The notes beneath the pieces were generated by a model. That model saw only the letters and a program-made list of their open reading frames with translations. It searched no databases and had not been told where the DNA came from. A stretch of DNA of 64,000 bases from Luidia sarsii (taxonomy: Eukaryota > Echinodermata > Asteroidea > Paxillosida > Luidiidae). This document shows, one piece after another, positions 44,326 to 54,759 of the stretch; position 1 is the first letter of the stretch, and every line of letters starts with the position of its first letter. The stretch spans positions 6,880,551-6,944,550 of the forward strand of contig OX465113.1 in the NCBI GenBank assembly GCA_949987565.1. Reading direction: 5' to 3'. Made by a program: the position numbers and the translations under genes.

Positions 44326-44945
44326 CTGCCCCGCACAACACTGGAGGGTTCCCACTAGACTTGAAAATGGGAAATTTCACTGAGACAATGTTTAAGTGAC
44401 CAAAATGATATATTGCATTTCCGAAAGAGAAAAAAAATGCATTAGTACGGTCACTGATCAATGGCTGAGTGTTGTAGATAGGCTGTCACCAAGACCGGGA
44501 TTTATAGAGGGTGATCAAGACTTGATTTTTGGCACCGATTTTGCCAAACTGGTGATCGGTTAGGATCAGCAAATGAGATCAACTGATCCTCCGATAAAAA
44601 CCTGCTGACTCAGGCATCTTCTGGCACCGTTGACACCGGTCACGATCGGCCACTACCACTCGAATTCTCACACAGCAAAATATTTTAGAACACTCTGGTT
44701 CTTGATCGTCTGACGTTCTGCCCAGAAGTCACACGTCTAACCCCTCATAACACAGGAATCTCACTCTCCACACAATAGATACAACGACATGAACAACGAA
44801 CATTAAAAACCATGGCTACACGGACAATACATTTACGTAACATTAACAAGACGCGTTGCGTTTTGCGTGTGTCAACCAACTCGTGATTTTAGTGGTGCGA
44901 AAACTCGGGGAATACATATAAGGGCAAAATAACAATATCGGTGTG
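44326..44945 (+). other. Intron, nothing recognised
   Basis: Sequence between the minisatellite and the retroelement remnant. TGATCAAGACTTGATTTTTG and related short inverted motifs are seen near 44510-44650. No gene is supported. Confidence 0.4.
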
Positions 44946-46152
44946 CTACTCGCAGTGCGCATATAAAAAAAAATTAAGGAATTGATGTGACAAAGGGTAA
45001 AGTTCGATCTGTTTCCCATTAAATTGCTGTAAAATCAATAGCCAGGCCTTAAGGTCTAACTTTGCCTGACATGTTAACCTGATTAAGTGCCAGGGGCATC
45101 TGGCACCTATTGTCAGATTTATCAATCTCCTCAAAGATGCCCGGCCTGGTACAACAACCTTACATGCAAAATGATTATAACTTAGTTCCCTTAGCTTTAT
45201 TTTTGTCTTATCTAATGCTTGCCGGGTTAAATCTATGGCTTTCTTTAGCTTGTCCTCTGGTAACTGAGCTGACATTGCCACTGAATCCAGCTCAATACCC
45301 GCAAATGTAAGGCAAGATGTGGGCCCCTCTGTTTTTTCTGGTGCCAGGGGTATACCTAGTGTGTTACACATTGTTTGGAAATTCGCTAAGTCATTTTTTC
45401 CTTGTTGATATGATTCTGATATATCATTATATATCATCAAGAAAGTAAACTATGCCCATTGGTTTCACTTTCTCCTTTACGATCCACTCCATAGGTAGAC
45501 ACATCCTGAACCCACTGCTCTCAAAACTTTGATTGCATCGTTTGTTGAAGCATACCTGACTGTAGTGTTACAATCCGGTATGCCGTCATTAACAGAGTCA
45601 TTTTTTGGGTGATACAAATGATGAATCATGCGAAATGTACCGGGCAGTTTTTTTAGGAACTAAACCGCTTGGGGTAACGCTGAAGTTATTCAATGGCATC
45701 CTGTTAAAAGGCCCTGCAGTTCTGCCTTGACTTCTTTCAGCTCGAATCTTTTTGGAAAGTACCTCTGGATTTTCATGGGCTGATTTTAAGTTCTTTGATA
45801 ACCAAACTTTTTGAATGCCTGTGAAACCTAATCGGAAACCAACCGTAAAGCCTTCAATTAAGTATTTATACTTTTGGAAATTGTACCCCTGTAACATTAT
45901 CCTTAACATGTCTTTATTTATTGGTGTTATTGGTTTGTCCCTGGCTAGCATAGGACGAACCCCTTCCTGCTCTTCCTTTTGGCCTTGAGAATGTGCTATT
46001 TTCAGGTTGCGATGGAGCAAACCTTGTGGGGCCTCTTTGAGTAAATTAACCTCTTGGACGAAATCTAGGTTGAAATGCTTGCCGGCACTGGAAAGAAGGG
46101 TGGTTACCCATGCATTTCGTGCATTTGTGTTTATAGCCACACCAACCCTCAC
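44946..46152 (-). pseudogene. Ngaro/DIRS-like reverse transcriptase remnant
   Basis: The minus-strand frame 45598-46152 contains PITPINKDMLRIMLQGYNFQ, then IEGFTVGFRLGF, NLKSAHENPEVLSKKI and FSVTPSGLVPKK, the fingers and early palm of the RT of tyrosine-recombinase retroelements. Near 45440-45455 the VYFLDDI active-site strand appears in another frame, followed by a stop. The frame 44946-45440 continues with NTLGIPLAPEKTEGPTSCLT, GRASLRRLINLTIG and LDLKAWLLILQQFNGK (thumb and connection). At least one frameshift and a gap of about 150 bp break it. No recombinase gene is visible to its left. Confidence 0.75.
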
Positions 46153-46615
46153 AAGGCAACCCGTGTAAGAAGCGGAAACAGAAACCCATTTGATACCGGT
46201 TCGAAGCGATTTGTTTCGACCCTGTTCCTGAGATATAGTTGGGCTGAGCCCCTACAGCTGTATTTAGCCCTTTAAGTGCCTTCTGGTATAGCTGTGTGTG
46301 AAAGTAGTCCCAATGAAGGGGTGAAGTTTGTCTTAGTTTCCTGAACGTAACCTCGTAAATATTGAAGTTGTCCCGTTCGCTTGCTGTTTGGCGAATAAGC
46401 TCACCGTACTTCAATAGCTTCCCGGCCTCATTCCTAAACTTTTTACAGTACACGGCCAAGAAAATTGCGAATTCTGACATCCATTTACCTATGATTCTTG
46501 GCAGTTTCTTGCTAGAGGGCACTATACACAATGTGTTATTTCCACTAGAGTTACCCTGAACCACTATATTGCTTTGTACGACTTGCGAGGGGTTAAGCAG
46601 CGATCCAAAATCCAC
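46046..46615 (-). pseudogene. Ngaro/DIRS-like gag-type protein with zinc knuckle
   Basis: A 189-residue frame. The N-terminal half is helical (KWMSEFAIFLAVYCKKFRNE). The C-terminal half has GFCFRFLHGLPCEGWCGYKH, then KCTKCMGNHPSFQCRQAF, a cluster of Cys/His spaced as in the gag-like ORF of these elements. It overlaps the start of the RT frame by about 107 bp, so a frame change or separate ORF is implied. The 5' end is not certain. Confidence 0.7.
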
Positions 46616-46769
46616 ATACCGGTACTCGTTTGCCCAAATTTTCTCTCTAATCTCTTTACATTACTAACTGCTAAATACTGCAAGGCCATTATAATTATGT
46701 CCTCTCATCATGGGCAAGGTATGCCCGCTAGCTGACCGTAAACCTACTTGATACTGTAAGGGCCATTAT

Positions 46770-47400
46770 TTCTGGTTGGTGGTTGTTGTTTTTTTTGCTT
46801 TTCCGTCTCAATGGAAAAGGCATCTTTTTTGTTCTGATTTTTTTTTTTTCTCATTGGCTTTTCCGCTGCTACAGCATAGCGGAAAAGACATTCCGTTTGT
46901 TCTGATTTATTTTTTCAATTTCTTCTTCTGCACCTTCTTCTTGGTCTTCTTTATCTTGTGCCGATTCTTCTAAGCTTGAGATCTAGAGAACTACAGAAGA
47001 TTCTTCAGCCAAACTTGACACACTCAAAGTACATGATGAACCCTTGTGCCTAAAATTAGTTTGAAGTAGGTTAATCAAAAGGCTGCTCAAATTTGAACTT
47101 GAAAACCTTCAAAAATTCATAACAAATCAACTGTTGGCTCCCTTGTTTTGCTGTTTGAGGCATGTGAGAGGTCTTTCCAGGCACTGACTGATGACCTTCG
47201 TGATGTCATTTGACCTATTCTTTCAGTCGAAACAGGAAGTGCCCTTGTATTCAAATTTGGTGACAGATATGATCTTCGCGTTAACGATGATGTCCAGGTC
47301 GACTCACTAAAATTAATTAACACGTTTCATCATCAACCACTGGAGTGCCCTCTAGTGGCAGGTTGAAAATGTCCGTAAATGTTATTTAATTCGATGCCTG
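46770..47400 (-). repeat. R1/R3-related repeat, reverse orientation, with terminal hairpin
   Basis: The hairpin GCTTTTCCGCT-GCTACAGCAT-AGCGGAAAAG lies at 46860-46889, preceded by another GGCTTTTCCG / TGGAAAAGGC pair at 46796-46825. GTTCTGATTTTTTTT runs are the complement of the AAAAAATCAGAAC tail that precedes R1 hairpins. The body from 46980 onward matches R3 copy 1 (34246-34590). Confidence 0.65.
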
Positions 47401-47711
47401 TGGCAAAGGTTGCGGAAATTGTTTCAAAAATCGGCAGGAAGATTGCCTCACACTCTAAAGACATGACTTAAACATAACGGAAATTAGAAATCGTAATTTT
47501 TTTTCAAAAATTCATAAAAATTCATCAAATTTGTTTACGTTGTTATGAAAGAGTATAGTTTTTCCTTTCCGATGATACCATACATAAGATGTCAACAGTT
47601 TTAAAATGCCTGTGGTGATGAAAAATAAAATGTCCAAACTATCTCTATTTCGAGATGTCTTTTGAGTCTTTGTTATGTATTTGTGTCAATATTGTATGTG
47701 TGATTAGTTCG

Positions 47712-47730
47712 GGGGGGGGGGGGGGGGTTG
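47712..47730 (+). repeat. G homopolymer tract (~17 G)
   Basis: A run of G starts at about 47711, after GATTAGTTC, and ends before TTGCTTGG. It lies at the start of R2 copy 2. Confidence 0.9.
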
Positions 47731-48500
47731 CTTGGACAGTACCACTGCATCAGAGCGGGGTGTTCAGGTACATGCCCTACTACTGTACAAGCTGTATACT
47801 GCAGGTGCGCACAGTGTTTTTGGTTGGCAGAGCCGAGAGAGGGGCGGAGGCAGGGTGGGGGTAGAGAGAGAGGGAGTAGACAGAGGGGAGACAGATTGGG
47901 GTCCATCCTTATTTATTCAAACATGTGTGAACTGTACGAATACAGTAGGTTTGGTGGCCTTTGTCAGTTGCTCTAACCTCCATGCTCTAACCATGGAGGA
48001 AGAATGGGCCTAAGGGGGTTGAGGTTGGGGTGTATGCAGTGGGAGAGGGGTGGAACATCATGGTTAGAACAAGGAGTGGGAGACAGGGGGAGACGACACA
48101 ATGTCTTGATAAGGCTTGGGCTATAGTATAGTGTGCAGTGGTCAGTCAGCACACAGGAACCAAGACGAGAGAGGGGGAGGGGGAGGGAGATGGAAAGGGG
48201 TAGAGGGGCTTTAGATATTGGGGGGCGACAGTGGATGGAGAGAGGAGGGCTAGGACAAAGGGTAGGGAGTAGGAGAAGGAGGGGAGATAGAGGACACGAT
48301 GTTTATGCCAAGTTCTGATAAGGTTGTGGCATGGTAATGTGCAGTCATCAGGCAGTACGCAGTAATGGCACTGCAATGAAGATCGACCTGGAAGGGTAGT
48401 TCTTTTGGTTTTCCGATTTTCGTCGAGAGTCGGTCGTTCCCCAGAAAGAAAAGAAAAGGAAAAGCTCTACGATCCGTAGATTTCTCTTCTAGATTTCTAG
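47731..48500. repeat. Dispersed repeat R2, copy 2, with GA-rich tracts
   Basis: Contains CCTACTACTGTACAAGCTGT, GAGAGAGGGAGTAGACAGAG, GGACACGATGTTTATGCCAA and GTCGGTCGTTCCCCAGAAAG, then AAAAGAAAAGGAAAAGC. These are shared with 33720-33960 and 35420-35560. The frames in it are low-complexity. Confidence 0.6.
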
Positions 48501-48519
48501 TCTTCTTCCTCTTCTTCTT

Positions 48520-49345
48520 CGGCCCAAAATCCCATTGGTGCATTCTAATCAGTTTTTTTAGCAATATGGACAAACTGTTCTTAACCAAAGTTGGTATAAA
48601 CATTGTCCCTGAGGTATATTAGTGCCCCACACAAGGACGCTAATATTACATTATCATGTGTCACGTGGCAGCACTTTAAAGGGGCAAATTTTCAAACTCC
48701 ATTATAAGCAAAATTGCAATTTTGTTTGGTTTCAATTTTGCACTATATCTATGTTGGGAAAAGGTGTATCCAAAAGTTGCCATCATTTGATCGTGACATC
48801 ATCTCGTGAATATTAATAAGGTTGTGAACTTTTCAGATGTTCACATTCAATTGACGATATTCGGCTAATGGAGCGAGAGGTTTTTCATTTTTTCTTTAAT
48901 ATCTATTGGGGATATGTTTTAGAAACACCTTCTTGGGCCAACACGACATGACGCAATTATGACGTCATCAAAATGCGAGATTTTAAAACACATATTAGCC
49001 ATTGGCCAATGACCTTGAAACTTGGTGGGCAGTTAGTTATTTAGCCAAACACTCAAAATCTAAAGATTGGAACTGATCGACTATTGTTTTTAATTATTAT
49101 GAATTTTGTAATATTGTCGTATACACTTTGTGCATGAAATTCCCATAGACAAAGCACGGGTGCATTCTAATCAGTTGTTTAGCAATATGGAAAGACTGTT
49201 CTAAACCAAGCTTGGCCAAAACATTGTCTCCGAGGTCTATTAGTGCCGCGCACAATAACGCCATTATTACCCCATCATGTGTCAAGTGTGTCATGTGTCG
49301 CGCTTTAAAGGGGCAAATTGTCAAACTGCATTATAAACTAATATT
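48520..49345 (-). repeat. Diverged R1 unit plus partial second unit, reverse orientation
   Basis: Reverse complements of the R1 landmarks occur in order: GTGTCACGTGGCAGCACTTT, AAGGTGTATCCAAAAGTTGC, ATCTCGTGAATATTAATAAG, TAATATCTATTGGGGATATG and ATGACGTCATCAAAATGCGA, then CTTTGTGCATGAAATTCCCA. A partial repeat of the beginning follows at 49157-49345. Two degenerate units head to tail suggest that tandem arrangement is common in this family. Confidence 0.7.
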
Positions 49346-49462
49346 AACATCCGCATAGATTCACACACAACCCCCTCAGCAAAGGAAAAGCCATTTGTTC
49401 TGTCTTAGACAGACAAAAAATATATTTTTTAACAGTGCCCTTACGCCAACCTGGAACCGAGT

Positions 49463-50165
49463 TTAACCACTTCACACCGGGACCTGCGAATCTGGAGCTC
49501 AATTGGCTTGACTATGCGACGGGGCCCTCCGAATCCGGGCACCACTATTGTCCACATTCTAAACAAAGACTCTTTTCAGCTTACTGTAGAACAAAGCAAT
49601 ACAAATCAGTACAAAGACCCTTTTTGACGCAAGTTGCCACATGAATTGCAAGATTAGCAGCAGTAATTGTGAAATCGTGGGACTTTTACTGTGGAGGATG
49701 GAGGGATACCGCGCTGCCGCTGAAAGCACACGGGGGACATTGTCTTTGCATGCCACACAGCCCAACGGTCGTCGGTCTGGCACTGGAATTCCCCCCACAT
49801 TCTTTACCGTAATCTCTACGCTCGGTTGTGGCCGACCAACTTGAAGATTTGACTGCCTGGAGTGGAGGCTGGAGTCTGCGGTCAGGGATTGACAGCACCA
49901 TACACGCACACACACACAAATCCGTTACGGTCTAGTGACAACACACAATGGGCTCTTTTTCGAATGGATAATCACTTGACAGAAGCCAGACGTCCGAATT
50001 GTGCCAGGTTTTACTCTCTGGTACCCATAGTATACCCCTATCGATTTATTTCACAGAAATATATTGTTCCAATTGTTTTAGCGAGATTTGAAAATGATGC
50101 ATTGTTCAAAAACCCCCGTATGGCAGTCATCGGTGCTGAAAAAAACCCTGGCTCGAAGCGGTTAA
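49463..50165. mobile_element. piggyBac-like MITE, copy 2 (TTAA-flanked, inverted relative to copy 1)
   Basis: TTAA lies at 49463-49466 and 50162-50165. The left terminus is CCACTTCACACCGGG and the right ends GGCTCGAAGCGG. The interior is the reverse complement of copy 1, for example CTTGAAGATTTGACTGCCTG and ACAACACACAATGGGCTCTT. It is inserted at the 3' end of the hydrolase-like frame, and its TTAA supplies that frame's present stop codon. Confidence 0.8.
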
Positions 50166-50826
50166 CACTGTAAGGGCTCCCCAGCCTTGGGTATGATATG
50201 TTCATAATTTCCACAAATAAACCCCACAGCTCCCCATAGGGATTTGTACAACTTGTACTGTCCCCTAGGGGATAAGTGAACGCTGTCCGGACACACCATG
50301 GGTCCGAACTCCACTTCATTAGGTTGCGTCATCCCTCTGTGCTTCCAGAATTTGACACCTTTATACATTCTACAATTCTCCAGCAAGAACTTATTAACCT
50401 GATCTACTCTCGCATTGAATTCCTCTGGTTCAATTATGTCATGCCTTCCCTTCTTTCTGTGCAGAATTTGGGAAATAAAGATCTATTCGACCTGTGTCAT
50501 TTCCTTGATCTTAATGCCTGCACCGAGAAGCTTAGCTGCAACAGAAATGGGATCCTTCATCATGCTCAAGTCATTCGTACCACATTGTAGAATAACAATT
50601 TGAGGATTGTGGGCAGCAATTTTTGCTGTATTTGCCTCGATGTGTTCCACACACCAACCTCCACTACAGATAAAGTGAATATCAAACTCTTCTATACTCA
50701 TATTTTGACAAAAACTTGAGTGGAGCTTGCAATCTATATCGTCTCTCAGCTGTCTGATAAATGAATGACCAACAAATATGGTAGCACCATTTTGTTCATG
50801 ATGGTCTTTTCACCAAATCGCAAATA
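50162..50826 (-). pseudogene. SGNH/GDSL hydrolase-like ORF of an Ngaro/DIRS-type retroelement
   Basis: In minus-strand order: GATIFVGHSFIRQLRDDIDC with the block-I serine (GHS) near 50780; CSGGWCVEHIEAN; HNPQIVILQCGTNDLSMMKD with the GxND block near 50590; a TAG stop near 50484 that interrupts the frame; then EEFNARVDQVNKFLLENCRM and CPDSVHLSPRGQYKLYKSLW with the catalytic-type DxxH. The layout of Ser, GxND and DxxH matches SGNH hydrolases, known as an accessory domain in some Ngaro-type elements. Apart from the single stop the frame is continuous. The 3' end is cut by the MITE. Confidence 0.7.
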
Positions 50827-50829
50827 CAC

Positions 50830-52470
50830 AACCAAGAGGATGAAAGAAAAAACATAATTACTTAACTTCTGTGGCTGGAGGGGAGGTGGACGAAATGCAA
50901 AAGAAATACATAGACCTGTTGAACTAAACGCAGTGAACCGCAAACCCTGTGACAAAGGCCCTGTTCGCCCTCTGCGCTTTCTTTCATTGACCCATTTTTC
51001 CACACAGATAAGCTTTAGCGTTCGCATATTGCAACACTGAATTCCTATACATAAGTGCCATCTGCACTTTGAATAGCTCGTTTTCCATAAAAAGGATTAA
51101 TGTTATTTTTAGATCAATCCTTTCTTTATTTCTGGAGCCTCAGGACATATGCTGTGTTTACACTGTGAAGGTCACAGATCTTGGGACTGTGCCAGTATTT
51201 CACTCCTAATACCTACACAATTCAACGAACATACCGCTGCAGAAAGCAAACGCTATTCCTTGCACAAAATTTACCACTCTATGTGCACTTGCAAAGCAAT
51301 AGTTCATATGCACGACAAGATGGCTGTGCTTTTACATGGAGCGTTGTGGTAATGGTCTTGTGCCATTACTACTACATAGATGCTCTAGTTGTATTTGTAG
51401 GTGGTGGTGGTCCTTGGCTTTCTTGTTTTCCTTGCGGAGATTGTTGAGTTTGTCCCGACACTGAACTGCTGTCTTCTTGAAACTAGCCGCCATCAATTCA
51501 ATTCCTTGCTGATCTTAATGAAAACTTTGTTGTTTTGTCTCGTTCTGTCCAACTGGCTCTGAAGTTATACATCTGACCAGATGGTCACCTTTTTTTCTAC
51601 CTCTTCTTCACTCCATGATGTTCTCTTTTAATTGTTTATGCTGTAATAATTGAAAAGGGGAATTATGATATTCGTATGTGTCATCCCTGTCAATCTGTAT
51701 TATTGTTAAATGCACAGTGCGCTTTGGACGTGTGTTTTTAAATTTGCTCTTTCTTTGCGCATGCCTCATGATCAGCATGTCACATTGACTGTAAGCATGT
51801 TTACATGGGTTGAAATGTAACATCGAGGCGTTCACACTGGGGCTTTCAACCCTTTCAAACCCCAATTTTCTACATGAGTCAACTGCTGTCAATTTACCTC
51901 TCAAGCAGGGTTAGTTTCCCAGGTTGAGCAGATTACACGGTTGACGCCATGTTAAAGTCTTGTAGTGTGAACAGGTCAGTCATTTCTCACACGGGTGGAC
52001 CGGGTCCAACCGGGAGATTTTTTGTTGTGTGAAAATCCCTAAAGTGGGTGCAACTTTTTCAATTGAAGTCAAACAAATAAAGGAAAAGCGGACTTGAAAC
52101 TTTTTTGAACAAACAATGAATGTGTTAAAATGAAATGGCTTCATTCCTTTTAATATTTGTCACCCAAGTGATTGCTGTCTTGTATGATTGTTGTATGCCA
52201 GGTACAGTTTCACAAGTAATGTGTCTGATTAAACCAATTCCTTCTGTGTGTTATTGTCTATTATTGTTATGTCTAGTGTTATTCTCTAAGTACAAAGATA
52301 TGAACATTAAGTGGAATAGTGAATAGAATCGGTATGAACTAATCAAAGATGTCCAGGATCAACCAACTGTACAGTACCTAGCTTGCATTTTGCTTTGCAA
52401 GTCCCGAGTGATGAAATGTTATCTCTATGCAGTATATACAATTGAAAAAAATATCTGATTCCCTCTCCAG
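50830..52470 (+). other. Intron, nothing recognised
   Basis: Sequence upstream of exon 5, with no coding signal by motif. GTTCACACTGGGGCTTTCAA and TAGTGTGAACAGGTCAGTC near 51830-51980 may be an inverted pair from a degraded MITE. Confidence 0.4.
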
Positions 52471-52632
52471 AATTGGTGCATATTAGTCTTCATTCTCAGA
52501 AAGGGACTTTTCCTCAGCAAAATGTACATTGTGAGCCAATTCAAGGAATACCAAGTGCTGCAAAATCTGATGATAATCTAAGATCTGTGGATGACAGTGC
52601 CTTTCCTCCCGACCAACACCTTATCAAGACTG
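52471..52632 (+). CDS. Host gene exon 5
   Basis: The acceptor is GATTCCCTCTCCAG and the donor GTAAGAAAGT. The first two bases complete Glu with exon 4, then LVHISLHSQKGTFPQQNVHC, EPIQGIPSAAKSDDNLRSVD and DSAFPPDQHLIKT follow, ending one base into a codon (phase 1). The polar composition suggests a linker. Confidence 0.85.
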
Positions 52633-53356
52633 GTAAGAAAGTAACAATTATACAAAAATAAGCTGGCTACATAAAATTTACAGACAATTGCAAGCTGATT
52701 AATAATAATTTTTCTAACATTAATTTCGGTTGAATGGCTCCCTCCAACAAGGTGTTTTCATTGTAAATTAAGCAACTTGATGTTTATTATGTAGCAGAAT
52801 CTATCAATGGCAAAATAATTGTCACAGAAACTAATAGCAATTCTAACTTACAAATCCCCATCTGTATCTGTGGCTCCCAACTGTGAAAGGGCACTTGATA
52901 TTGTCAGTTGCAAATTGGTAATGATTGGTATAAATTTTCACCTTCCATAAACAGAATTTGAAAAAAACCCACTAAGCTGCAAGAATTTATTACCAATGAA
53001 GATAGTCTTTACCTTTACAGTAAACGGACAATAAATCTAAAGGTACCAACAAAATTAATACTGGAATTGGCTTGGAACATCAAATAGCATTAATCTGTCC
53101 TTACATGAAAATATTCTGGTTAGTGTTATTGAACTCCTTTGCCAGCAGAAAAACAAATACTGGCATCTCTGGCAGGCTTCGTTTTAACACATTTTGTCCC
53201 CTTGTGCATCCTGTGCATGTTGAATTGGGGCACCCTTTGAGGAACCATCCTTGATATGCATATTTTATTTTGAAAGGATTTACTCTGCCATGTGTTTGTT
53301 GCGTTTACAATTATTTTAGCAATTTACTTATAACCACATTTGTAATTTTCCTGCAG

Positions 53357-53435
53357 AAAGCGAGTTTTCAGTTCAGTTGATGGGATCTCAGCACGTTACA
53401 CAGAACACAAGATTATTGTACCAACTTGAATCAAG
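53357..53435 (+). CDS. Host gene exon 6
   Basis: The acceptor is TTTTCCTGCAG and the donor GTATGAGAAG. The phase matches exon 5 (Glu split) and reads SEFSVQLMGSQHVTQNTRLL, then YQLES, ending two bases into an Arg codon completed by exon 7. It begins the putative XPF-like fold. Confidence 0.85.
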
Positions 53436-53732
53436 GTATGAGAAGGATTTAAGAGCAAATGTAATAATGACAATAGGTAATCATAGTGCATTTGTGCCAT
53501 TTCAGTCTGTTTTTTCTTTCTTTTATCAGCTTTGACCTCTTTTCTAAATAATTTGTTAGGTTTATCTGCAGATTTATCACCCCTGCTTATCACTAGCTAA
53601 AATAGCAAACAAGCCTTAATGCAAAAAGCAATTAGCCTGGATGCAAAACATAGCCTCAGAGGGGTTTTTAAGCCTCACTGGAAAAGTGTCTCAACACATT
53701 TATTAATGACTTTTTCTTTTTATCACGTTTAG

Positions 53733-53972
53733 ATACAACATTGAAATTTTTGAGACCAACCCATGCATTTTGGGCCTAGTACATACTTGTAATGATCTGC
53801 AGCTTGGTCCAGACATCTGTGTGAATGAAAGAAAAGGAATAGTGCTCCAGGATATTTCCAACATGTGTAACTGTGATGCACTGGAAGAACTGGTTAAGAG
53901 ATTATCTAAATTATCATTGCAATGTTGTTTCTGTTATGTCATCTTACAAAGCAGCAATGACTGTCATATAAG
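53733..53972 (+). CDS. Host gene exon 7, XPF-like core
   Basis: The acceptor is TTTTTATCACGTTTAG and the donor GTAGGCATG. The 240-bp exon reads YNIEIFETNPCILGLVHTCN, DLQLGPDICVNERKGIVLQD, ISNMCNCDALEELVKRLSKL, then SLQCCFCYVILQSSNDCHI. The GPD followed by ERK and a downstream Asp resembles the XPF motif GD-Xn-ERK-X3-D with altered spacing, so catalysis is doubtful. The following helix and strand (LQCCFCYVIL) match the Rossmann-like topology. Confidence 0.85.
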
Positions 53973-54579
53973 GTAGGCATGTTTTGTTATCAATAAGAAG
54001 TACAATCTTCCCACCACATAGGCATGTAACCACCAAAACCATACTGTATTGACATTTAAAGACAAATTGGGAACTGTTTTTGTTCCCAAATGTTGGTGGA
54101 AAGGGAAATATAGCCCATCCATTTTGTTTGTATGATTATTGCTAGTCAATATTACCATATGCTTTGTAATGCATGTTTATATTTTGGGCACAATGTAGAT
54201 GAGCCATAGGTTAAAAGTGGAATTGGCTGTCATACATCATGATATAGGTCATCTGTTCATATAGGAGTAAGTACAATGTACTTCATATTTGAGCCCCAAA
54301 ATCTCTTGAAAATTCTTTTCAAATTGTATAAAGCAAACAGCCTGTTGACAAAACTAACCATGAATATATAAATCAAACAAATTAATTTGGTGTCAAGTCA
54401 AAACACAAGTCAACGCCATGGTTTGGTGACTTTTTTATCAGGTTAACACTTAAAAAAGAAGAAGTTTCATCTGAAAGTGGCTATAACGTCATTATTATGT
54501 ACAGATTTGTAAAGTAAAGAGACATTTTCAGCTCCAGAACCCAAAATACTCAATCTTTGTTGTCATTTTCTCAATTTAG

Positions 54580-54673
54580 TTGCTCTAGTGCCAGTGAGAC
54601 TGTGACAAATGTGGCACTCCTTCATGCAACAACAAATGAAATTCTCAGAAATATGACAGACTGTGATTTCAAG
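54580..54673 (+). CDS. Host gene exon 8
   Basis: The acceptor is CATTTTCTCAATTTAG and the donor GTGAGTTACT. It completes Ser with exon 7 and reads CSSASETVTNVALLHATTNE, then ILRNMTDCDFK, ending in phase 0. The amphipathic helix after a Ser-rich turn fits the region preceding the last strand of an XPF-like domain. Confidence 0.85.
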
Positions 54674-54759
54674 GTGAGTTACTCCTATTTTCCCTCTTTG
54701 TAACACCCATGTATTTGGTAGTAGGCAATGGATAACAGTTAGTACCGGTACATTACATG

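Noticed and set aside
42077..44383. 768-codon open frame (and long frames in the other five)
   Set aside because: It is a translation of a 13-bp minisatellite with no stop codon in its unit; every frame is open, so openness carries no evidence of coding.
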